A stretch of DNA of 64,000 bases. Source: JAEINY01 sp942490535. Lineage in GTDB: Bacteria; Bacteroidota; Bacteroidia; Bacteroidales; Marinilabiliaceae. The notes under the pieces were generated by a model, which searched no databases, had not been told where the DNA came from, and was given only the letters and a program-made list of their open reading frames with translations. Below, piece after piece: positions 52,431 through 60,318 of the stretch. Where the stretch lies: assembly GCA_942490535.1 (NCBI GenBank), contig CALNXQ010000003.1, positions 1-64,000 on the forward strand, given 5' to 3'. The position numbers and the translations under genes were made by a program. Each line of letters begins with the position of its first letter. Position 1 is the stretch's first letter.

Positions 52431-53969
52431 TTAAAGTGTCAAACACTCGTTTTCACGAATGTAAGCCACCACTTTTTCAATATCTTCATAGCGGGCTGCA
52501 TCTTCGGTAAAAACCGGCACCACGTTGCGTATCTGCTGATACATGGCCTTTGTTTGACCCGCCAATTTACCCTCAATCTTCAGATGATCCACAGCCTGAG
52601 CTAAAGCAATGAGTTCAATGGCCAATACCTGATTGGCATTTTCAATCACCCGTGCCGTCATCAATGCCGAGTTGGTGCCCATGCTCACAATATCCTGATT
52701 GTCATTGTTCGTTGGAATACTGTGCACGTACATGGAGTTAGATAAGGTTTGATTCTCCGCGGTTGTGGATGTTGCTGTAAACTGCATCCCCTGCATCCCC
52801 AGGTTCAATCCTAAAACCCCAAGGTTAACAAAAGGGGGCAGGATTTCATTCAACCGGGCATTAAACAAATAATTGATGTGACGCTCAGCCAACATCGAAA
52901 GGCGGGTAACAGCCAATTTGAGTTTATCCATCTCCAACGACACATAGTCCCCATGGAAATTACCGCCGTGAAATACGGTTTGCTTTTCCATGTCAATTAC
53001 CGGATTATCACTCACGGAATTGAGTTCGCCTACAATTACCTCTTCAGCGCCTTCAATGGTATCATAAATAGGCCCTAAAATCTGTGGCAAACAACGCAAC
53101 GAATAATATTCCTGAACCTTTTTCCGGAATATCTTCTCCTCCACATTGCCGTTATAGAAATAATTAGCCCGGTGACCAATTAATTGCGAATCTTTCAATA
53201 ATTCCTGCATCTGACTGGCCACAAATTGCTGGCCGGCATGCTGTTTTACCTGATTCAGTTCATCCGAGAAATGATCATCAAAGGACTCCACCACTTCGTT
53301 AATCAGCGCACCGGCTGTCAGCATCCATCCAAAGAGACGCTTAGCACGGATCAGGTTAACCAATCCGATACCTGTCATTACGGAAGTACCATTAATGAGC
53401 GAAAGGCCCTCCCGCAAAACAATTGTAATAGGACTCAATCCTAATTGCTTAAATACATCTGCTGTTTTCTGCTTCTTACCCTCAAACGTCACATATCCTT
53501 CACCTATTAAGGTTAGTGCCAAATGAGATAACTGAACTAAATCACCACTGGCTCCCACGCCACCGTGCTCTGGTATATGAGGAAAAACATCGTGATTAAT
53601 AAGCTGGGTTAACAATTCCAATGCAGACGTATGAATTCCCGAAACACCTTGTGAAACGGACTTCAAACGACTTAACATGGCCGCTTTCACAAAATCACCT
53701 GCCAGCGGTGAACCACAGCCTGCCGAATGGCTACGAATTAGATTGTATTGCAGTTCCTCCTGCTTCCCGTCAGCCACCTTGTATTGTGCCATAGGGCCAA
53801 GGCCGGTATTGATGCCATAAATCACTTTATCCTTTGCATAATCCACCAAAAATTGATGTACCTGGTCGGCATACGCCAAAGACTGCTGATCTACCTCAAT
53901 AGTGCTTCCTTGTAGAACCGCATTAACCTCCTTCAAGGTTAATTTTTCGTTTCTATTTATCTTAATCAC
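52431..53969 (-). CDS. Aromatic amino acid ammonia-lyase, probably tyrosine-specific
   Basis: A 512-residue member of the HAL/PAL/TAL family. The MIO cofactor forms from Ala-Ser-Gly in HGGVGASGDLVQLSH (about residues 140-142). The catalytic Tyr region VIYGINTGLGPMAQ and GGNFHGDYVSLEMDKLK are intact. The sequence strongly recalls the Flavobacterium johnsoniae tyrosine ammonia-lyase used for flexirubin (NLIRSHSxG near the substrate pocket), so p-coumarate from tyrosine is the expected product. The start is GTG 53969, with no plausible upstream ATG, only 16 bases after the -7 box. First gene of the proximal pigment operon. Confidence 0.93.
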   Translation of the reverse strand: MIKINRNEKLTLKEVNAVLQGSTIEVDQQSLAYADQVHQFLVDYAKDKVIYGINTGLGPMAQYKVADGKQEELQYNLIRSHSAGCGSPLAGDFVKAAMLSRLKSVSQGVSGIHTSALELLTQLINHDVFPHIPEHGGVGASGDLVQLSHLALTLIGEGYVTFEGKKQKTADVFKQLGLSPITIVLREGLSLINGTSVMTGIGLVNLIRAKRLFGWMLTAGALINEVVESFDDHFSDELNQVKQHAGQQFVASQMQELLKDSQLIGHRANYFYNGNVEEKIFRKKVQEYYSLRCLPQILGPIYDTIEGAEEVIVGELNSVSDNPVIDMEKQTVFHGGNFHGDYVSLEMDKLKLAVTRLSMLAERHINYLFNARLNEILPPFVNLGVLGLNLGMQGMQFTATSTTAENQTLSNSMYVHSIPTNNDNQDIVSMGTNSALMTARVIENANQVLAIELIALAQAVDHLKIEGKLAGQTKAMYQQIRNVVPVFTEDAARYEDIEKVVAYIRENECLTL

Positions 53970-53985
53970 CTCTCAAATTTTGGCA

Positions 53986-53993
53986 CAAAGATA
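53986..53993 (-). promoter_or_regulatory. Bacteroidota -7 box upstream of the ammonia lyase gene
   Basis: On the minus strand TATCTTTG is a perfect TAnnTTTG -7 box, ending 16 bases before the GTG start. A transcript from it would have a leader of only about 10 bases. The remaining 53970-54332 gap (362 bp) is AT-rich and divergent; I see no second convincing box for this strand. Confidence 0.6.
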
Positions 53994-54302
53994 AAATTAA
54001 TCCGTATGTACCTATTTGATTCGATCAACAATATTTATCATTTTTTAATGCTTTATTGATTTTGTTCTGTAAAATGAGTCCACAAACGGACTAAAAACAA
54101 CGACTTCGTTTGTTTTCTCACCCTTAAAAAAATCAACATTTTGGACAAATTAGTCTATTGGGTGAAAAAACGTATTAACATCCCCGCTACCAAGCCTCCT
54201 TCATGGAAACTTTGGTTATCTCACTATTAATTTTTCGTAAGAAAAGCAACATTAACATTAATTCAGTTTCAATTATTAATTTATTTTCCTATTTTTAGTA
54301 CG

Positions 54303-54312
54303 CACATATGTG
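54303..54312. promoter_or_regulatory. Perfect 10-bp palindrome, candidate operator
   Basis: CACATATGTG is self-complementary and lies 20 bp before the start of the small HTH gene, in the region shared with the ammonia lyase promoter. It is well placed for self-regulation by the HTH protein. Binding is a hypothesis only. Confidence 0.35.
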
Positions 54313-54332
54313 TAACCATTAAACTTTACAAT

Positions 54333-54599
54333 ATGAGTACAACAACCATTACTTTCAATCAGCTCAGGAAGATTAAAGATAGTCTACCTGATGGCAGCAT
54401 GCATACGATTGCTGAAGAGTTGAACCTCGACGTACAAACGGTAAGAAATTACTTTGGCGGAGCCAATTACGATCGGGGTAAAAGTGCCGGCATCCATTTG
54501 GAACAAGGACCTGACGGTGGTATTGTTGAGTTGGATGACACGACCATATTAGACATGGCCCGCGAGATTCTGGAGGGAGAGAAGCATTCCGAAGCATAA
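54333..54599 (+). CDS. Small helix-turn-helix DNA-binding-like protein
   Basis: An 88-residue protein. Residues of about 8-40 form an HTH-like element (LPDGSMHTIAEELNLDVQTV, then RNYFGG); the C-terminal part is acidic (GGIVELDDTTILDMAREILE). Small proteins with this pattern are widespread in Bacteroidota and usually annotated only as DNA-binding. It is divergent from the pigment operon and ends in a strong terminator, so it could regulate that operon or itself. Confidence 0.8.
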   Translation: MSTTTITFNQLRKIKDSLPDGSMHTIAEELNLDVQTVRNYFGGANYDRGKSAGIHLEQGPDGGIVELDDTTILDMAREILEGEKHSEA

Positions 54600-54624
54600 G
54601 TAACAGTCATACAAAAACACATAG

Positions 54625-54650
54625 AAAAAAGCGCCAATGGCGCTTTTTTT
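54625..54650 (+). terminator. Rho-independent terminator of the HTH gene
   Basis: AAAAAGCGCC and GGCGCTTTTT pair around an AAT loop and run directly into T. It lies 26 bp after the stop of the HTH gene; its symmetrical A/T ends could also act on the opposite strand. Confidence 0.9.
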
Positions 54651-54788
54651 ATATAACACTACCCTAAGATGTTAACTGGGATCTAAAAAAAATCAACCAA
54701 TTCAGGGCTGGGCTACACCTTACCATCAACAAAGAATTATCAAAAACCTTGGAGGGGTTCAATCCTGAATTTTATGCAAGAACCATTT

Positions 54789-55520
54789 TTATCTTATAAA
54801 TTTCTCTCTTTGTTGCAGATTCAATAATCCCCATAAACCAGCGATAAGGGCTACAATTATCCAGGTACGCTGGTGCTTGCCCACCACTGTTGCCCACACA
54901 GCCTCACTCATGTTACCTGGTAAATCAAAGGGATTCAAAAAAATATTCCAGGAACTTTCCGAAATAAACTCAGATAATATCCAGACGATAAGTCCAATAA
55001 TCACCACAATAACCGCTGCTCCGTTGCCATTTTTCACCACTGTACTGAAGCAGAACCCCAGCATCCCAAAGAGCGTGACCGGCACCATCAAGCGAAGCGT
55101 AATTTGCCAGGTAGGCACATGCGTTAATATCAGGCTGCTAAGGTTAGCCATCAAAAAGATAAACCAAAACACCATAAACAATGTCATTACTAAACGCACC
55201 AGCCAGACTTTATACCTGTAATTGGGAATCCCAAATAAGATTTCCAGAATTCGGGCATCTTCATCATTTTGGATTCCATACGTAGTAGGAAAGAAAATCA
55301 ACAAAAAGGCGGGAAACATCAATTGATAATAAACACCTTCCACAGTCGCAATACTATTCTTCGAAAAGAAGCTAATGGAGGTGATCAACAGATAAAAAAT
55401 AAGCGATGCCCCCAGAAAATAAACAAACTTATTGCCAAAGACGACTTTTAAATTATAACGTATCAGGCTAGCAAACGTACGCCAACGTATGGTTGCTGAA
55501 AAGGATCCTATATTATTCAT
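54789..55520 (-). CDS. ABC-2 type transporter permease
   Basis: A 243-residue membrane protein with six hydrophobic segments (for example FVYFLGASLIFYLLITSISF and AAVIVVIIGLIVWILSEFIS). The cytoplasmic loop FFPTTYGIQNDEDARILEIL is typical of ABC-2 permeases, where a charged loop touches the ATPase. Its start overlaps the stop of the RND-ABC fusion gene by 8 bp, so the two are translationally coupled and probably form one complex, with the fused NBD acting as ATPase. Confidence 0.85.
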   Translation of the reverse strand: MNNIGSFSATIRWRTFASLIRYNLKVVFGNKFVYFLGASLIFYLLITSISFFSKNSIATVEGVYYQLMFPAFLLIFFPTTYGIQNDEDARILEILFGIPNYRYKVWLVRLVMTLFMVFWFIFLMANLSSLILTHVPTWQITLRLMVPVTLFGMLGFCFSTVVKNGNGAAVIVVIIGLIVWILSEFISESSWNIFLNPFDLPGNMSEAVWATVVGKHQRTWIIVALIAGLWGLLNLQQREKFIR

Positions 55521-58500
55521 GTTGCTTCATTTTATCATTCTTCAATAAACAGATGTAAGCATCCTCTAACACCGCACTCACCTGTTGGGCATCTGCCGTT
55601 GGTTTTTCAGCCGAGAGACACCTCACCCTAACCTGTTCACCGTCACGCATGTGATGCACCACCACAAATTGCTGATTGATGCGCTCAAAATCAGAGGCCG
55701 GCACATCGAACTGCCACACCTGACCTGCTGCAATATTCACCATCTCGCCTGGCACGCCCCAGTATTTTAAATCACCTTTATTAAGCACTGCCACTTGATT
55801 ACAGGAGCTGGAGATATCTTCTATGATATGGGTCGAGAATAACACCACCCGTTCGCGACTTAGCTCCACCAATAAATTCCGGAAACGGATTCGCTCACGT
55901 GGATCCAGACCCGCTGTAGGTTCATCCACTACCAATATTTTGGGCAGGTGCAGTAAAATCATGGCAATTCCAATACGCTGCTTCATCCCCCCTGAGAAAG
56001 AACCGATTTTAGTATCCTTCCGTTCCCACATGTGCACTGCTTTCAACACATACGCCAAGCGCTCATGTCGTACTTTCTCATCCATGATACTTCGGATGAT
56101 GGCCTGATAATCCAGAAACTCCCAGGCTGTCATGTTCTCATAGGTCCCAAACTCCTGCGGCAGATAACCAATCAATCCCTGGAGTTCTTCCCGTTTATCA
56201 GCCGTATCAAAGCCATTGATATACACTTTACCATAACTTTGATCCAGTATACCACAAATGATGCGCATTAAAGTGGTTTTACCAGCTCCATTAGGCCCCA
56301 GCAGACCAACCATCCCGGTCTTTATATCCAGCGACACTCCCTTCAGTGCTTTAAAAGGCTGTTTTTGCTTACCCACAAAAGGAATAAGTCGCACCAAGCG
56401 GTAAAAAGAACGACGTATGCCGGCAAAACGACCGGTGATTCGCTCAATATTGAGCTGATTACTGCGCAGCTTTGTACCGGCTGCATATAAGGCCAACAAG
56501 AGATACCAGGTGACCCCCAAAATCACCGCCCCGGTAATGGATTGCCAGGTAAGAATAAAAGTAACCACGGCAAAAGCAGGATATCCCCATCTCAACACTA
56601 ACAAAATAAACCGATCACGCCTGGGCGTGATAAAATACACTTTCTCCTCATTATTGCGCCACAACAGGGCCCAACTATTGTAAAGGGATATAAATACAAA
56701 ATAGTTGAAAACAGTAAATACTAAACCCCACAGGGCAGTTTCCAGGTACCACCAGGTGAAATAAATGGCGAATCCAATGAACGGCAACTGCCACACCAGA
56801 TCCTTTAAAACATCAGGACCGGTAATTCGCCTTGTTGCGGTCAACTCCTCTTGCATATGCTCCCGAGCTTTCCACTCACGCACAAAGCGCCCATCGCGGT
56901 CATACACCTTCACCAGGTTGCGAATGGTGATGGAAACCGATTCGCCCTGCGTAATGAGCTCACTTTTGGCCATGCGTAATGAGGAACGCATGAAATACAC
57001 CACTGCCGGAACCCCTGCCAATATCAATACCCAATACAATAGCTTCCAGGCAAAACCGGCATCGGAATAAAAGTACACTAACAATGCGGTTGATCCCCAC
57101 AAAAAGAAAATGGACAAGCGCAACCAAAGCGGCAACGAGCGAATCCAAGCCAATGCCTGCTCCAAGCCAAACGCAAACGTAGGCATGAAAACCAGGGTCA
57201 ACAAAGTGCTAAAGCTGAGCCCGCCAATGACCGTAATGGCAAATGGCGCTCCCAGGATACCCACGTATTCCGATTTTCCCATGGCCAAAGGCAACATGGC
57301 AATGATGGTGGTAATGGCCGTAATGCTAATGGGCCGTATTCGAGAGATACCGGCTGTCATCAAGGCTCGGGCTGCATTGTAGCCCTCGCGCCTGAGCTGC
57401 CGGGAGTAATCGATTAAGAGAATCCCGTTATTCACCACCACGCCTAATAGTATGAGAAACCCAATGATGGTATTGATGTTGAGCAAGGAATTTCCGGATA
57501 ATACCAAAGCCAACAAAGAACCAATAGCTGCCAGAGGAACCGAAAACAGCATCACCACAGGAGCTGTCAATGATTCAAAGACAGAAGCGAGAATCATAAA
57601 GACCATGATCAAGGCGACCAATCCCAAAAACTTAAACTCCGCATAGATATCCTCTTCATGTACCACTTTTAAAGATACCGATGGTGGTACCGGTACGGAA
57701 GCCACCAACTCATCCACTCCGGCGCGTGCTTCATCCAATAAGGTCTTCGAATCCGTCACCTCATCCGAGAAACTATACGTCACTTCAATTTGCTTTTCCT
57801 GGTTGACCCGCTGAATCTCCGAACGCCCGGATGCGTAATTAATCTCTGCAAAATCTTTTAACGGAAATAGGTTGTTATTGATATTGGTCACATTGAGTTT
57901 TTGAAGATCCTCCATGGTTTTGGCCAACGACTCTTCTTCCTGACCATTCGTTTCACTCTTTAGAATAATATCATAGGTCTCGTTGTCAATTTTCAACTGC
58001 CCGCCGGAAGCTACCTCCGGCCTGAAAGTGAAGAGCTCACCCGCGACATTATTGGGCGAGATGCTGTACAGACCCATCAAATAAGGATCCATATCCATGT
58101 GTACTTCCGGACGAGGCATGGCCGATGAAACGCGCACCCGCTGTATGTTATCCAGGTTATTCTCCAGGTAATATTTGATATCGTTGGCCACCAGCAGCAT
58201 CTGATCGTAATCCTCCCCTTTAATAATCACCTGCTCCTCCTGCTGACCCAATCCCATCATCATACCCATTCCCATGCCGGGATTACTTCCAAAACCGCTG
58301 CCTCCGCCCATATTACCCGAACCACCTTGTGACAAACTGATGTCGCCCCCTTCCACTCCGTCAATGCGCTTTTGTATATCTTCCTTGATTTCCGGAATAG
58401 TCCGGCCATCAATTTTCTTGTAATCTTCCTTTAACTTTATGGTCAAGCTGGCCTGATCTTCATTCACCTGGCTGATCACATCTTCCTTTTCGGCCAGATC

Positions 58501-60264
58501 CGCCAGACGGGTTTCCAATTCCCGCACCAGCAAGTCCGTACTGTTGAGCAGTGCACCCGACGGCATCTCCACACTCACAATAAACTCGGGCGTTTCGGCT
58601 TCCTGCGATTGCGTAAAGCTCAATCCTATGCTCACTAACAGAACCACAAAAAAGAGTGCCAATACAGCCAAAATGGTCGTGGCAGGCTTACGTAAAGTCG
58701 CTTTTAAAAGCAAAATATAATACTGCACCAGGCGATTGTGCAAAGACAACTTTTCCAGCGCCTGAATTTTATACTTCACGATGCCTGACAGAAACAAATG
58801 CGTCAGCATGGGGATAAGAATGAGAGCCACCAGCAACGAAACCATGAGCGTACTCACAATGGACACACTGATGTGACGAGCCACTTCTTTAAACACTATG
58901 TTCTCAGAAAAGACAAAGGGCAGAAAAACCGATACCGTGGTGAAAGTCGCTGCCAACACCGAGCGCCACACTTCTTTGGTACCCCGGATCACACTTTCTT
59001 CTTTTGAATAATTCCCCCGGGAGGCCACCCGATAAATATTCTCCATCACCACCACACTGTTATCCAAGAGCATTCCAATGGCCAATGCCAAACCCACTAA
59101 GGTTAATACATTAATGGAGATATCTCCGGCATAGAAAAAATTAAAAGCCCCATACACCGACAGCGGAACGGATACCATCACCATGCCCACCAGCGGAATA
59201 TTTTTAAGGAATATCCACAAGATAAACAACGCCAGAATGCCCCCAATAAAAGCCAGCTGGATAATCTGATCCAGGTTGGACTCCATGGTCTCAGCCGTAT
59301 TGGATTCCACGACCAACTCCACGCCCTTATCGGCATATGTTTTATTAATCTCCTCTATGCGCCCAATGGTCTTTTGGGATAAATCAATGAGATTAACCTG
59401 TGCATCTTTGGATATGGAAAGCGTCACCGCATCCATCCCATTCACACGGCTATAGGAATCATCCTCCTTCACACCAAAATGAATCGTTGCTACATCCTTG
59501 AGCAAGACCGGACCTTCGGCTTTCACCACAATATTGGCAATGTCGTTGATGTGCGTATAATCGGCTTCCACCGTCACATAATAACTGGTGGCGCCATCTT
59601 TCACTTCTCCGGCAAATACTTTTTCCCTTTGCCCACCGGTGATCATCTGCCGGATGTTACCCATGGTTAAACCATAGCTCTCCAGCACATCATCATGAAT
59701 GGTAATCTCCACGGACTTCTGACGTCCGCCGGACACTTCCACGGCCGATATGCCATCGACACTCTCCAATTTACTCCGTATATCCTGCTCCACCAGATTA
59801 CGCACCCGGTCCACACCCCCTTCACCCCGCACTTGCACCTGCATGAATTGAGTATTGAGCTGCTCGGTATCAATCTTTATCACCTGTGCCCGCATCGTTT
59901 CAGGCAACAAACCGGACGAGTTTTCAATTTTCTCCACCAGCTTCAGATACGCATATTTCACATCCACATCCCGGGTGAGGTAGATAACCACCACCGCCCG
60001 GCCCGGATTAACACGGCTTTCAATCTTTTCTATACCTTCTAATGTACTAACGGCGCCCTCAATGGGAATCACCCCTTCCTGCTCCATGTGCTTTGGATCC
60101 AGATCGGATGTGGCCATGACCTGCACCAAAAGCACCGGATACTCCGTATTGGGCAAGAGCTCAAAGGAGAGTTGCCGGTAAGAGATGATGCCCAACATGG
60201 TCAATGCCACAAAGACCATACTGATCAGCACCTTTCTGTGTATTATCGTTTTCATATAAGTCAT
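55513..60264 (-). CDS. RND efflux pump fused to an ABC ATPase with a membrane insertion in the NBD
   Basis: A 1583-residue protein. Residues of about 1-1035 form a complete RND pump (VLISMVFVALTMLGIISYRQ start; VGLALAIGMLLDNSVVVMEN; LLGVVVNNGILLIDYSRQLR). From about 1035 further helices follow. At about 1110-1120, ITIRNLVKVYDRDG looks like the first strand of an ABC domain. Then comes a membrane region of about 170 residues (four to six helices), and at about 1300 the NBD resumes with FKALKGVSLDIKTG. Walker A GLLGPNGAGKTTLM is near 1320, signature GSFSGGMKQRIGIA near 1420, Walker B ILVVDEPTAGLD near 1445, and H-loop FSTHIIEDIS near 1475. All NBD motifs look intact. Upstream is a standard RND pump; downstream an ABC-2 permease overlaps it. 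Confidence 0.88.
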   Translation of the reverse strand: MTYMKTIIHRKVLISMVFVALTMLGIISYRQLSFELLPNTEYPVLLVQVMATSDLDPKHMEQEGVIPIEGAVSTLEGIEKIESRVNPGRAVVVIYLTRDVDVKYAYLKLVEKIENSSGLLPETMRAQVIKIDTEQLNTQFMQVQVRGEGGVDRVRNLVEQDIRSKLESVDGISAVEVSGGRQKSVEITIHDDVLESYGLTMGNIRQMITGGQREKVFAGEVKDGATSYYVTVEADYTHINDIANIVVKAEGPVLLKDVATIHFGVKEDDSYSRVNGMDAVTLSISKDAQVNLIDLSQKTIGRIEEINKTYADKGVELVVESNTAETMESNLDQIIQLAFIGGILALFILWIFLKNIPLVGMVMVSVPLSVYGAFNFFYAGDISINVLTLVGLALAIGMLLDNSVVVMENIYRVASRGNYSKEESVIRGTKEVWRSVLAATFTTVSVFLPFVFSENIVFKEVARHISVSIVSTLMVSLLVALILIPMLTHLFLSGIVKYKIQALEKLSLHNRLVQYYILLLKATLRKPATTILAVLALFFVVLLVSIGLSFTQSQEAETPEFIVSVEMPSGALLNSTDLLVRELETRLADLAEKEDVISQVNEDQASLTIKLKEDYKKIDGRTIPEIKEDIQKRIDGVEGGDISLSQGGSGNMGGGSGFGSNPGMGMGMMMGLGQQEEQVIIKGEDYDQMLLVANDIKYYLENNLDNIQRVRVSSAMPRPEVHMDMDPYLMGLYSISPNNVAGELFTFRPEVASGGQLKIDNETYDIILKSETNGQEEESLAKTMEDLQKLNVTNINNNLFPLKDFAEINYASGRSEIQRVNQEKQIEVTYSFSDEVTDSKTLLDEARAGVDELVASVPVPPSVSLKVVHEEDIYAEFKFLGLVALIMVFMILASVFESLTAPVVMLFSVPLAAIGSLLALVLSGNSLLNINTIIGFLILLGVVVNNGILLIDYSRQLRREGYNAARALMTAGISRIRPISITAITTIIAMLPLAMGKSEYVGILGAPFAITVIGGLSFSTLLTLVFMPTFAFGLEQALAWIRSLPLWLRLSIFFLWGSTALLVYFYSDAGFAWKLLYWVLILAGVPAVVYFMRSSLRMAKSELITQGESVSITIRNLVKVYDRDGRFVREWKAREHMQEELTATRRITGPDVLKDLVWQLPFIGFAIYFTWWYLETALWGLVFTVFNYFVFISLYNSWALLWRNNEEKVYFITPRRDRFILLVLRWGYPAFAVVTFILTWQSITGAVILGVTWYLLLALYAAGTKLRSNQLNIERITGRFAGIRRSFYRLVRLIPFVGKQKQPFKALKGVSLDIKTGMVGLLGPNGAGKTTLMRIICGILDQSYGKVYINGFDTADKREELQGLIGYLPQEFGTYENMTAWEFLDYQAIIRSIMDEKVRHERLAYVLKAVHMWERKDTKIGSFSGGMKQRIGIAMILLHLPKILVVDEPTAGLDPRERIRFRNLLVELSRERVVLFSTHIIEDISSSCNQVAVLNKGDLKYWGVPGEMVNIAAGQVWQFDVPASDFERINQQFVVVHHMRDGEQVRVRCLSAEKPTADAQQVSAVLEDAYICLLKNDKMKQHE

Positions 60265-60274
60265 CTTTTAATTC

Positions 60275-60305
60275 AGACCTTAAGGTTTTGAAAAACTTAA
60301 GGTCT
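60275..60305. promoter_or_regulatory. Intercistronic hairpin between the two RND genes
   Basis: AGACCTTAAG (60275-60284) and CTTAAGGTCT (60296-60305) form a perfect 10-bp stem with an 11-nt loop, in the 54-bp gap between the RND genes. No T-run follows on the minus strand, so it is more likely an RNA-stability or processing element than a terminator. Confidence 0.5.
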
Positions 60306-60318
60306 CCCTGGTACCATC

